Origin: Neocallimastix lanati (nom. inval.)
Taxonomy: Eukaryota > Neocallimastigomycota > Neocallimastigomycetes > Neocallimastigales > Neocallimastigaceae
DNA length: 64,000 bases
Reading direction: 5' to 3'
Assembly: GCA_016946835.1 (NCBI GenBank)
Contig: JACVTC010000073.1
Location: forward strand, 411,501-475,500
Shown one piece after another: positions 1 to 12,289 of this stretch (within the stretch, counting starts at the first letter, position 1; each line of letters begins with the position of its first letter). Position numbers and translations under genes: made by a program. The notes below the pieces were generated by a model. The model was not told the DNA's origin. It made no database searches and saw only the letters and a list, made by a program, of their open reading frames with translations.

Positions 1-1462
1 TTTTTAAATAAATTTTACTTTATTTAATATGTTTAAAAAAAAAAAATTCCTTTAAAAAAAAAAAAAAATGAGAGAAAAAATAAGTTTTATATAAAAGAAA
101 ATAATTATTATTAAAATTATAATAATTACAATAATAAATATTTAATAAATATTCAAAATAAAAAATGTATTTATATTTAAATAATATTCATTATTAAACA
201 ATATTAAATAAAAAAAATATTAAAATAATAATCATATAAATATTTTATTAATTAATAATAAATTTTAGTTATTAAAAATAAAAACAATACTAAGTATTTA
301 ATAATAAATATTAATATGTCGATATATATTATATTATTTTCATATATTATTTAATTCATTTAATATAACAATATAATTTTCGAAGTACAAAACTGTTATA
401 TAAAAAAGTAAATTTAATAAATTGTTTTTAATTTATTTTAAATATATTAAGATATATAAAAATAAATAACTAAATTCTTATTGCTTAATTAATATATGTT
501 ATTAAATTAAAATAATATATTTAAGTATATTACATCCATAATAAATAAGTTCTTATGTACGAACATGAAATTATATTAATAAATTAACTTGTATTAAATT
601 CTTTTTTAATATAAAATACGTTTATATTTAATTAAAAAAAGTAAATAAAAATATAAAAAAAAATATATTATAATTTATCCAGAATATTTTGGATAAATAA
701 ATTTAAATATACGTTGATTACGTATATTATAATACATTATAATTAACCTAGAATGGTGGATTAATATATATGTTATTAAATATAAAATATTACAGAATAG
801 AGTTTTTATGGTAATAAATTGATATTATTAAATTATTAAATTGATAATACTATAGGTTAATAGAATATTTTATTTTATTTTTTTATTGATGAATTTTAAT
901 AATTTTTCTTGTTGATGAATAATAAATATAAATAATAATTATTTTGTATTATTTTTAAAGTTTTATCAATTATAAAAGACCCTTTTTTTAATAAACATTA
1001 TTTAAAGTTTACTGATATTCAAGAATAAATAAATGAAATTAAATAGGATAAACCATTGTTTTCTTTATATATTTATTAATATCTACACCTAAGCTTAATA
1101 TATATATTAATTATCATTAGCATTTTTAATATTAAATATGAAATAGTGAACATTCATGAAAACGATCATTATATTTCAAATGTCTTTTATATTAATACTC
1201 CAATAAAAGGTTTAAACTTTATTAAAAATAAAAAAATTTTAGAAGATATTGAGATATATAATTATAAAAAATAAGTCACAAATAAAAAAAATTTAGAAGA
1301 TATTGAGATATATAGTTATAAAAAATAAGTCACAATGAAATTAACATATACAATTTAATAAATCATAATATTATGTTTATTCATTAAATAATAAAGTACT
1401 GAATATTTTGAATTTTAGGTCATAATAACAAAAAATTATTATTATTATTATTATTATTTTAT

Positions 1463-1506
<44 letters not shown>

Positions 1507-1601
1507 ATTAATTATCGGATTATTAAATTTGTATTTAAATATTTTAATTTATAAATAATATCTATTTAATAAAAATAATAATTATTCATTATATTAATTC
1601 A

Positions 1602-1634
<33 letters not shown>

Positions 1635-2189
1635 ACAAAATTTTTTAATATTAAATAATTCTGTGAAATTAAGGTCTAATGATCCATTAATTATAATTTA
1701 TAGGGATACTCTATTTATTTAATAATATAATTATTTAATTTTTTTCATCCCTTTAATAGCATATATAAATAAAAATATTGAATTTTAAGAATGAATTAAA
1801 AATGATACAGCAGGATCAATCATCTATAAATATATTAATAATAATTTCAAATGAATATCAAGACTGATTTATATTTATAATTATTAGTTTATAATTAAAC
1901 ATATTAAGATGAAGTTAAAATTTAAAGAAATAATTTTTATTATTATTACATATCAATATAAAATATATATATATAATATAAAAAAAATTTCCCTCTGTAT
2001 TATTATAAATATTATTATATAAATAAGACTATTCAATAGATATATCTTATGATTATTATTTTATTTCAATTTTCAATATGTTAATAATTATTTATCATAA
2101 CATGACAATTCAGGATAATAAAAAATAAAATAAAATAAAATAAAAAATTAATATTAAATAATACAGAAATACAGAATATTTAAAAAAAA

Positions 2190-2229
<40 letters not shown>

Positions 2230-3190
2230 TAATATAAAATATTAACTACCATATTTTTTTCCACATTTTTTTTAATAAGTAATGCCATTTAAAAAATATA
2301 TTAAATATGTAGATTAGTTTTATATTTTATAACTTAATTATCTAGAATTAATTAATTTAATTAATATAAATTAGGGTTTTATAAGTGAATCATTTCACCA
2401 TTTTAATAATAGTGAAAGTATTTACTATGCCTCGATTTATAATATATTCTTATACATAATTTATATATATTATTAATATATTGATACATTATTAATTTAA
2501 TTAGTTTCGATATAAATAATTATAAAATATTTTTGAATGTATTATTAATATGTAATGTAATATATACACAATTTAATTCTATAATATTTTAATTTTTAGG
2601 TTTGAACCTCTCATAAAAACTATAAATGAAAATAATATAATTATAAATTAAATCCATAAATAAAAAAAAAAAAAAAAAAAAAATATCCAGAAAATAAAAC
2701 CTTATTAGGTTTAATTCCAAAAGATAGAATAGCTTATATTCATAAAGGTTTCCTATTATAGAATTCTCTTTATTAAAAATATAGTATCATATTTTCAGAA
2801 AAAATTAAAAAAAATTAAAAAATTAGAAAAAAAAAAAAAACATTTTACATTTCATTAATCTAAATTAATCTAATAATGACACTAATAGAAATAGAAATAA
2901 AATGAATGATATATATATTTTTTAAATTAATTTTTAATTATATATTAATTATCCTTTTTATATTCATTTTGTTTTTATTTTTTGTTTTTTTTTTTTGTTT
3001 TTTTGTTTTGGTTTTATCAAATATCATGCTATGCTATAGTCTTTTAAAAAAAAAAAAAAAAATTGGAAAATATAAATATTCAATAATATATAAATATATT
3101 ATTTTATAATTGAAATATTAATCATCTTACATAATATATTATTAAGTTTAATAATTTAATAATTATAGAAATCTATTTATATAATTCTTA

Positions 3191-3229
<39 letters not shown>

Positions 3230-5149
3230 ATAATAGATTTTTCATATTAATTGAATACTATTATTAAAATTAAATTGATTATTAAATAATAGCTTAAAAA
3301 ACAGTATTTTATTTATACAGTTTTTTTAAAAAAAATCATATACTATTGATTATCACATCAATATTATTGATAATATTAAAATAAATAAAAAAAAAATAAT
3401 TATTCTATGAATTCCTTATAATTTATTATTAATAAAAAAATTTTGATTTCCAATTTCAAATCTTTTAATAACAAAATTGTATAAATTAAACTAAATATAT
3501 TTTCATTTTAAGAATTATTTAGTATTGTTTGATTCTTTATAAAAATTAATAATTTTATAAAAATGAAATTATCAAAATAATAATTAAAAATTAATCAACA
3601 ATATTTAATAATTATAAATAAACTTTAAAATGGGAGGTCAATAATTTCATTATACAGAACATATAAAATTAACATTAAAGTTAAGAGGCTATAAAAATTA
3701 ATTATTAAATTATGAAAAAATAAAATAAATAAATTAAATAATAATCAATTAATATAGGGCTTTTTTAAATCATTATTACCATAAAGTTTAATAAAAAAAA
3801 AATTAAATAAGAAAAAATAAAAAATAAATATATAAATAAAAATAAAAAAAAAAAGTGATAATAATAAAGAATTAAATTTATTATTATCATTTTTTAATAA
3901 TGAATTAAATTTACAGCGAAAATATATTTAAAATTTTTTTAAAAAAAAAATAATTAATTAAATTATATAATATTTAATTAAATATTAAAAAAAAAAAAAA
4001 AAAGACTTCTATCATTATACTATTATTAAAAAAAATTATCTAGAATTCAATAAAAATAATTTACTATATAATAATTTTGAATTAAATGAAAAAATTTGTT
4101 TATATTGAAAAGATATTTAGGACTAAAATTAAACACAATAAAAAATTTCATTTAATTCAACTTTATTATTTAAAAATATAATTCTAAATAATTCTTCAAC
4201 ACTAGCAGTAATAAAATTATTAAAAAATACATTAAAATAAAAAAATATAAAAAAATATAATATGAAATAACTAAAATATTTATTAATTAAAATTGTTATA
4301 AATTTTTTTAAAATAAAAAAAAATTAGTTTTATAAATTATTAAATTTATAAATAAAAGTACAAATAAAACTTTAAATAATATTTTTTATATGGTCATTAT
4401 TATTAAAAATTTAATTAATAAAAGGAAAAAAAAATTAATCAATTTATGAAATTATATTAACCATAAACATTTTATGCTTTATAAATTAATTAAAAATATA
4501 TATATTAAACTTTTAATATATATAAAAAAACTAATAATAAAAAAAATGTTTAATAATAACTTTAAAATGAATAAACAATTTAAATTTCATAGTTACACGA
4601 GAAGAGTCTTAAACTCTATTCTGTAGATTTAGTTTGTTAATTTTTACTTCATGAATTACTTTTCATGCTATTTCTTAATTTAAAAAGTTTACTGAATAAT
4701 AACACTTAAAATATGTGACAGTATTACATATTATTTATAAAAAATATAAATATGGTTTACAATGCAATATTTAAAAATTTTAAAATAAAAAATATAAATA
4801 ATTCTTTAACTTTATATTAGAAAAACATTTCATCTTATTTATCTTATTAGAACAAAAAAAAATTTTTTTGTTCTTTTTTTATTGTAAATTTTTTTTTGTT
4901 TAAATTTTTGTTTTTTTGTTTTTTTGTTTCTGTTTTTTAAATTAAAAATATACATGTATATAATTATTATTAATAGTAAAGTTTATTTCTTATATTAAAA
5001 ATTAATATGTTATATTAATTTTTTATTAATATTTAATTATATTTAACAACATTTATTAATATTTATAATATTTAATAATTAAATATAGCATTAAAAAAAA
5101 ACTGTTCTTATTTTTTTTTTTTTTTGTTTTTTTTTTTTTTTATACTATA

Positions 5150-5207
<58 letters not shown>

Positions 5208-6629
5208 TATTTTCTTTTGAAGTTTTTTTTTTTCTGTTTTATTAAAATATATATATATTAAAAATCTATAATTAATTATCAAAATAAAAGTATTAATAAA
5301 AATGTAAAATATTTTTTGATATAAAAATATATTTCACATGGTTTTATTTATGTAATACACATATAAAATTAAACAATTATATATTTATAAGCCATTTCCA
5401 TTTAAGCAAAAATTGTGTCTGAATAGTTTAAAATACATATAAGAAAAAAAAATTTAATTAAATAAATAAGTAAATTTTTAACACAAAATTTAATAAAAAT
5501 GATAGTAAAGATATAGATATAGTTAAATTTATATTTAAATATCATTAATTTTAACATATAAATTTTTCAATTATACAACTAATTGTTATTATAAGATTAT
5601 TAAATCAAAAAAAAAAAATTAGAACTTTTTTCATGATAAAAGAAATTGATTTAAAAAATGTTTAATGAGTTTTGAGTTGAAATTCTATATATAACACATA
5701 GATTATATAACGATATTGTATATTACTAATAAATAAACAAATTTTTATAATTTTTTGTGTTATTTTTTTTAGTCAATTATTTATTAATAACTAAAATAAC
5801 AAAATAAACCTTTTTGAATTAATAATTAAATAATATTATCTTTTTAAAATTTAAATTTACATTTAGTTAATTCAGTGTTTCTATTTTTATTTTTTTTTTA
5901 AAAAAAAATATATATATATATATTAAATTATTATCTAAAAAAAGGAATTTTATCTATGATGTAAAATTAAATTCTTTAGGTAATTTATTTTTAATGAAAA
6001 TTTATTTAAAAAAATATACATATATCTTTTATTTAAAATGTTTTAAAACATTATTTTATAATATTTACTCTTTCATTAATAACTCAATAGTTAATATAAC
6101 ATAAAAGTAAAAACTTTATTATATTAAAATCAAATTTTAATCTATTTATAATATATTTAATTCTATATATTTAATTTTTAATTTATTGGTCAACTTTAAT
6201 TATTTTCTAATTTTTACTAAAAATAATCAATTTCAATTTATTTATTTAGTTATATATTTATTTAGTTATTTCTTTATTAATTAATTTATTTAATTAGTTA
6301 CTTAGTTATTAATTTAATTAATTATTTATTTATTTATTTATTATTTTATTAATTTAAATTTATTATATTAAAAATTTTCTTAACACTTTTTTTTTTTTTT
6401 TTAAAAAAAAAAAATATATTAATTTTCTTTTTCTTTTTCATAAAATCTTTAGAAAATCATTGGTTATGAATAAAGTGAAAATAAACATAGAATTTATTTT
6501 ATACCCTAAATAATAAATTTCTTTTATATCTTTTTTTTTGTATTATTATCAAAAATTAAATTATTATTTAAATTAATATATATATGGAAATATAGAACAA
6601 AAATATTTATTTAAAGGAAAAAGTTTTAA
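1..6629. other. AT-rich gene-free spacer
   Basis: No reading frame longer than low-complexity Phe/Ile/Leu/Tyr or Asn/Lys runs is seen on either strand. The stretch holds homopolymers (an A run of about 38 at 1467-1504, another near 3193-3224), a TTA microsatellite near 5153-5207, TTTA/TTAG-type repeats near 6235-6345, a 55-bp tandem duplication near 1225-1334 and small hairpins near 673-728. Nothing else recognisable. Confidence 0.7.
1225..1334. repeat. Tandem duplication, unit about 55 bp, two copies
   Basis: The blocks 1225-1280 and 1281-1334 are nearly identical. Both carry AGAAGATATTGAGATATATA and end in AATAAGTCACA, with one substitution and small A-run differences. This looks like a recent local duplication in non-coding sequence. 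Confidence 0.85.
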
Positions 6630-6644
6630 CATAAAAAAAATATT

Positions 6645-6813
6645 AATATTATTATTATTTATTATTATTTATTATTATTTATTATTATTATTTATTATTA
6701 TTTATTATTATTATTTATTATTATTTATTATTATTATTTATTATTATTTATTATTATTATTTATTATTATTATTATTATTTATTACTTTTATTATTGTTA
6801 TCATTATTATTAA

Positions 6814-6846
<33 letters not shown>

Positions 6847-7008
6847 TATTATTATTATTGTTATTATTAATTATTTATTATTATTGTTATAATTATTATT
6901 TATTATTATTATTGTTATTGTTATTATTGTTAATATTATTGTTATATATTATTTACTATTATTATTATTATTATTATTATTATTTATTATTTATTATTTA
7001 TTATTATT
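6645..7008. repeat. TTA/TTATTTA microsatellite, about 360 bp
   Basis: Long imperfect run of TTA trinucleotides broken at intervals by an extra TT, giving TTATTATTTATTATT patterns, with scattered G or C changes after 6780. It is open in one frame and would encode only Leu/Ile/Tyr, which is an artefact of the repeat and not a gene. Confidence 0.9.
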
Positions 7009-7019
7009 GATAAAGAATT

Positions 7020-7897
7020 AAAAAAATCTCATAAATTTTTATAAAAAGTAAACAAATACAAATTGTATACAAATTATTGCATTTGTACATTAAATTAAAA
7101 TTATATTTTTATAATATACTAAAATATTAAATAGTTAAATTATTTATATCATATATTTATAATTTATATCATATGTTGTAGGTGTGCCACAATCACCTAC
7201 ACTTATATTCATGTATTTAACATATATTTAATTAAATATTTATTAATTTTTTTATGTATTAAAATTTAATTAAATATTTATTACTTTTTTTATGTATTAA
7301 AATTTATTTATTTTATTTCTATCATAATTAAAAATTTTATATATATTATTATATATATTTTATATAATTATTATATAATATAATTATTATTCATCGGGAT
7401 AAATAAATTATAAATTCTCCGTTAAATTATTATTTATTAATATTTCTTATTCATTAAGAAAAATATTAATTTATAATATAAATTATCCAATTAATACAAA
7501 ATTTTTTATTTGAATTTTCTTTAAACCATGAAAAAATTAAAATCAGAACCATTTAATAACACTATTGAATTTATATTAAATATAATTTATAGTAAATAAA
7601 AAAAAAAAAAAAAAAAAAAATTATTAATACTTAACCAAAAGTATATATTAAAAATAAATATATTATTATACATTTGCCATCATTTTTTATTAATTTTTTA
7701 TATATAAAATTTTTATAAATAAAATATTTTTATAAATATTAGTTATGGGATAAATTAATAAATAATAATATTATAAAGTTTTGTAATTTGATACTGGTAA
7801 ACGTTTTATATATTTATTAAATTAGTTGGCTATATTTAGTTAGATAATTAGTTGTTTGGTTATTTATTTATATTTATTTATTTATATATATATATAT

Positions 7898-7936
<39 letters not shown>

Positions 7937-8769
7937 TTCAACTGTATATTATGGTTATTCTTTACCTCATTTTTATAATGTGGATAATGATTATATTAAA
8001 TACATTTTAAATATATTACTTTTTGAAAAATCTTTTTTTTTTTTTTATGTACATAAATTTTTTGATGAAACTAATATTATTTTATATTTAGTATTTAATA
8101 ATATTAAACATTAAATAATATTAATTTCATCAAGTTTGTATACATATTAAAATAATTCAATATTTAATTTTAGCGTTATTATTTATATATTTATTTAGTT
8201 TTATTATTAAATAAGAAATACATTAGAAACTAAAGGATTAGTATTTAAATGATAAGAGGAAAAAAAAAATCCTTACAACAAAATAAAGTAAATAGTTGAA
8301 CAATTTAAGAAATTAAATATCCAAGCAGACGAAATTAATGGGATGTGTTACAATTCGAAAATAAAAATATAATTCATAATTTAATGCCCCACATTTTTAA
8401 TTTTTTTTTTTTTTTTAAAAATAATTTTAAATAAATAAGTAAATAAAACTAAGAAATAAATATAAATGTGTTAATTTTTTTTTTTTTTTAAAAAAAAAAA
8501 AAATTAACATCAAAAAAATTTCCTCATAAACACTTTATTTATAATTAAAAAAAAAAAATAATAATAAAGTAAAAAAATAATTTAATTAAATAAACAATAA
8601 ATAAAATTAATAATTAAAAATTATATTAAATTAAATAAATAATAAATTATAAAAAAAATAAATATATTTTATTTTTAACCATTAAAAAATGTAAAAAAAA
8701 AAAAAAAAAATTAAAAAATTAAAAAGTAAAATAAATAGAAGAAAAGAACAAATTGTTATAAATAAAAAA
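7020..8769. other. AT-rich spacer with short duplications
   Basis: No gene seen. A 38-bp direct duplication lies at 7226-7263 and 7264-7301. An 8-bp stem (TGTAGGTG/CACCTACA) with a 9-nt loop lies at 7177-7201. A TTTA tetranucleotide run lies near 7880-7939. A slightly more complex patch at 8220-8390 has no readable frame. Confidence 0.65.
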
Positions 8770-9612
8770 CATATATATAATTTATATCTTTAAAGTTAAA
8801 TATTATTAAATATTATTTTAACAAAAAAATTAAAATATATCTTTAAAATTAAATATTATTAAATATTATTTTAACAAAAAATATTAAAATATATCTTCAA
8901 AATTAACTATTGTTAAATATTATTTTAACAAAAAATATTAAAATATATCTTTAGAATTAAATATTATTAAATATTTTATTACTTTTTTAGCAAAAAATAC
9001 TAAAATATTTTTTAAATATTATTTTTTTATTATTTTAACAAAAAAAAAAAAAAGGAAAAGCTTAAATATATCTTTAAAATATTTTTTAAATACTATTTTT
9101 TTATTATTTTAACAAAAAAAACTTTTATATATATATTTTTAAAATTAAATATTATTTATATTTTATTATGTATTTTATTATTATTTTAACAAAAAATATT
9201 AAAATACTCTTTAAATATTATTAAATATTATTTTAACAAACAATATTAAAATATATCTTTAAAATTAAATTTTATCAAATATTATTTTAACAAAAAATAT
9301 TAAAATATTTTTTAAATATTATTTTTTTTATTATTTTAACAAAAAAATTTAAAATATATCTTTACATTAAATATTATTTTATATTTTATTATACATTTTT
9401 TATTATTATTTTAACAACGAATATTAATATGTCGATAAAACCAGATATTATTATATATTTCACTATTTTAAAAATTAAATATTATTTTTATTATTATTTT
9501 AACAAAAATATTAAAATATATCTTAAATCTTAAATACAAAAATATATATTTAAAATTAAATATTATTTTATATTTTATTATATATTTTATTATTATTTTA
9601 ACAAAGGGTTTT
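8770..9612. repeat. Degenerate tandem repeat, about 55-80 bp unit, roughly 12-14 copies
   Basis: A unit of the form TTTTAACAAAAAATATTAAA then ATATATCTTTAAAATTAAAT then ATTATTAAATATTA recurs along the whole interval. The TTTTAACAAA landmark appears near 8817, 8869, 8920, 9031, 9109, 9185, 9228, 9284, 9338, 9408, 9498 and 9596. Spacing varies because of insertions of TTTTATTAT-type sequence. A related piece lies at about 11656-11760, inside a MITE copy. It may be a satellite-like array, or the decayed subterminal repeats of an element. Confidence 0.75.
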
Positions 9613-9640
9613 AAAATATTTTTTTTTTAAATTAAATATT

Positions 9641-9899
9641 GGGTGTGGGCATTTCGCCAAATTGCATTTCGCCAAATTGAAAATTATAAAATAAATAAAT
9701 AGAATCAATAAGTAAAATTAAATATTATTAATATCGAATAAAAATAATTTTAAAAAAAAAATTATTTTGAATTAATAAATAATTATTTATTCATTTATTT
9801 ATATCAATACTCCACTTAGCGAAATGCAACCTGGGGAAACGCAACATTTTAATACTACGCCACTTGGTGAAATGCAATTTGGGGAAATGCAACTCTCCC
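9641..9899. mobile_element. Mutator-like MITE, copy 1
   Basis: Starts with GGGTGTGGGCATTTCGCC and ends with GGGGAAATGCAACTCTCCC, which are imperfect terminal inverted repeats made of TTGCATTTCGCCAA-like submotifs. The interior is AT-rich and has no coding capacity. The 9 bases before it (TTAAATATT) only loosely resemble the bases after it, so the target-site duplication has decayed or the element was rearranged. Confidence 0.75.
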
Positions 9900-10118
9900 T
9901 TTTAAGATATTCTATACAATTATAAATAAATATAATTCTATTAAAAAAGAATTATAAAAAATTATTTTCATTATAAAAAATTATTTTTACAATTGAATAT
10001 CAAAAAATTATATATATAAAAAAAGAATATTGATTATTTATTTAATTATAATTTATTACAAGCCATATATGAAAATAATCCACATTATGAAATGCACGAT
10101 TATAAAACGCACTAGAAT

Positions 10119-10423
10119 CATTCCCTTGGGTGTGGGGCATTTCGCTAAGTTGCATTTCGCTAATTTTTTGAAAGCATGTGGCGTATTAAAAAAATGTGGC
10201 ATTTCGCCAAATTGCATTTCCCCAAGTTGCATTTCGCCAAATTGAGAATTATTAAATAAATAAATAAATAAATAAATAAAATTAAATATTATTAATATCG
10301 CATAAAACAATTTTAAAAAAAAATATATTTTGAATTAATATTTATTTATTTATTCATTCATTTATATCAATACTCTACTTGTCGAAATGCAACTTGGGGA
10401 AATGCAACTCTCCCCATTCCCTT
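10119..10423. mobile_element. Mutator-like MITE, copy 2, with 9-bp target-site duplication
   Basis: The 287-bp element at 10128-10414 begins GGGTGTGGGGCATTTCGC and ends GGAAATGCAACTCTCCC. It is bounded on both sides by the identical 9-mer CATTCCCTT (10119-10127 and 10415-10423). Terminal and subterminal GCATTTCGCC/TTGCATTTCCCC motifs form imperfect inverted repeats. There is no coding capacity. A 9-bp duplication with long inverted ends is typical of Mutator-like elements; the superfamily call is inference because no transposase is present. Confidence 0.85.
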
Positions 10424-10864
10424 TAAATATCGGGGTTAGGGCTTAATTGTGATAGGTTAGGGTTGGTCCAGAATTCAAGGGTTAGAAGTGGGAGTGGGGC
10501 GGGGATCGTGTATTTCACAATGTGGCGTGTAATATTTTTAAATAAAGTCATACATTTTTAAGATATTTTATGCAATCATGAATAAATATATAAATAATTA
10601 TTATTTTAAAAAAAATAATATATTTTTTTCAATTAAATATATTATTAAATAATTATTTCAAAAGAAACAATATTAAAAAAGAATTATAAAAAATTCTTTT
10701 TTAAATTGAATGTTAATAAATTATATATATAAAAAAAAGAATATTTATTATTTATTTAATTATTATTTATTTAATTATTATTTATTTAATTATTAAAACA
10801 AGCCACACATATACAAAAATGCGCCATATTGCGAAATACACGATTTGCGAAACTTACTAGATTC
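10415..10864. repeat. Flanking repeat between MITE copies 2 and 3
   Basis: Sequence from about 10551 to 10855 is a longer, diverged version of 9900-10118, the flank between MITE copies 1 and 2. Shared landmarks, in order, are TTTTAAGATATT, AAAGAATTATAAAAAATT, ATTATATATATAAAAAAAG, ACAAGCCA and ACTAGA. The part at 10428-10535 is unusually G-rich and contains GGGTTGGTCCAGAA, which recurs at about 11924-11937 after MITE copy 3. Confidence 0.7.
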
Positions 10865-11898
10865 GAGTGGTGCATTTCGCCAAATTTTTGAAAACATGTG
10901 GCGTATTAAAAGTTGCATTTCGTCAAATTGAAAATTATTTAATAAATAAATAAATAACTATAAATGTTATTAATATTGATGTATTTATATTTTTGAAGTA
11001 AATATTTAAATATTAAAAAAAGTTTTTTTCATATATTAATATCTTTACAAATATCTATTTAAATAAATAAATAAAAAATAAATAATTGATAAATAATAAA
11101 TAATAAAAAAAAAATAATAATAATATAACCAGTATAGTAATAATAATAAAAGGATAGTCATTAATAATAATAATGACAATTAGAATTATAAATTATTTAA
11201 AGAAATAAAAAAAAAAAATTCTAGTAAATATAATAGTATTGAAATTACATTAAAAATATTTCATTGCGATTTTGAAAATGCTTATATCTATTGCTACAGA
11301 AAAAGTTTTTATTAATGTAAATATTAAATATTGTATATGGCTTTTTAAAAGAGCATTAGAAATTAAAAAAAAAAAAAAAAAAAAAAGAATTATGTAATAA
11401 TAAAATTAAAAAAATAAAAGATTTATATCCTTATTATAATATATTTCGAACTTTCCTTTTATTAGTCTTAAATATATATATAGTATTATAATAAAATAAA
11501 AGTGAGTGCTAAGAACATAATTATGTTAAATTTTTTGAATTTTTTAGAATATTTTAAAAAAAAACCTATTTAATTAGCTATGAAACTGAAAATTGGAATT
11601 ATTATAATAATATTGAGAGCATATTAAAAGTAATGTTTCAGAAATTTTTAATAAATATTTTTTTACAAAATATTAAAATATATCTTTATAATTAAATATA
11701 TTTTTATAATTAAATATTATATATAATTATTTTATTACTATTTTACAAAATATTAAAAAATTATTTATATTTTATTATTAATTATAATAAAAACAAGTTT
11801 AAAAAAAATTACTTCGAATTTTTATTTATTTATTTATTTATTTATTTATATCAACATGCCACTTGGCGAAATGTAACTTGGGGAAATGTAATTCTCCC
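10865..11898. mobile_element. MITE copy 3, interrupted by about 0.8 kb
   Basis: The left end (GTGCATTTCGCC, then TTTTTGAAAACATGTGGCG) is at 10865-10950. A right end (CCACTTGGCGAAATG, ending ATTCTCCC) is at 11851-11898. Between about 10980 and 11780 is unrelated AT-rich sequence, including a piece of the 55-bp repeat seen at 8770-9612. It is either an insertion into a MITE or a longer, decayed relative of it. No open reading frame survives inside. Confidence 0.6.
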
Positions 11899-11952
11899 AC
11901 CTGTTAAATACCAGGGTTGGTCCAGAACCCATTATGTATACATATGTATATA

Positions 11953-12228
11953 GGGAGAGTTGCATTTCCCCAAATCGCATTTCGCAAGGTTGCATTTCGA
12001 CAAGTGGAGTATTGATATAAATAAATAAATAAATAAATAAATGACTAAATAAATAAATATTAATTCAAAATATTTTTTTTTTAAACTTATTTTTATTCAA
12101 TATTAATAATATTTAATTTTATTTATTTATTTAATAATTTTCAATTTGGCGAAATGCCACAATTTTTTAATACGCCACATGCTTTCAAAAAATTGGCGAA
12201 ATGCAACTTGGCGAAATGCCCTACTCCT
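11953..12228. mobile_element. MITE copy 4, inverted
   Basis: Reads in the opposite sense to copies 1-3. It begins GGGAGAGTTGCATTTCCCC and ends GGCGAAATGCCCTACTCC, with internal ATAA repeats and the TACGCCACATGCTTTCAAAA block shared with copy 2. Length is about 276 bp. No clean target-site duplication is visible. Confidence 0.8.
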
Positions 12229-12289
12229 CATATCCAATAATGGAATTTCTTTCTTCTGTGTCACATACAAAATCTGTATCTACGAAAGT

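Noticed and set aside
6645-7008. CRISPR-like periodic repeats
   Set aside because: Simple-sequence repeats without unique spacers; the genome is eukaryotic.
6795-7010. Leu/Tyr-rich open frame resembling membrane protein
   Set aside because: Pure TTA/TTATT microsatellite; any frame of it is open.
1-8000. Possible mitochondrial DNA insertion, suggested by extreme AT content and small hairpins
   Set aside because: No mitochondrial protein, rRNA or tRNA segment could be read in any frame or by eye.
308-9437. Shared 16-mer TATTAATATGTCGATA at about 308 and 9422
   Set aside because: Flanks do not align beyond AT-rich simple sequence, so a dispersed repeat is not supported.
10056-10310. Overlapping frames on both strands containing repeated FGEMQLGEMQ or NCISPSCISPN peptides
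   Set aside because: They are translations of the repeated GCATTTCGCC motif of the MITE ends, not of a protein gene.
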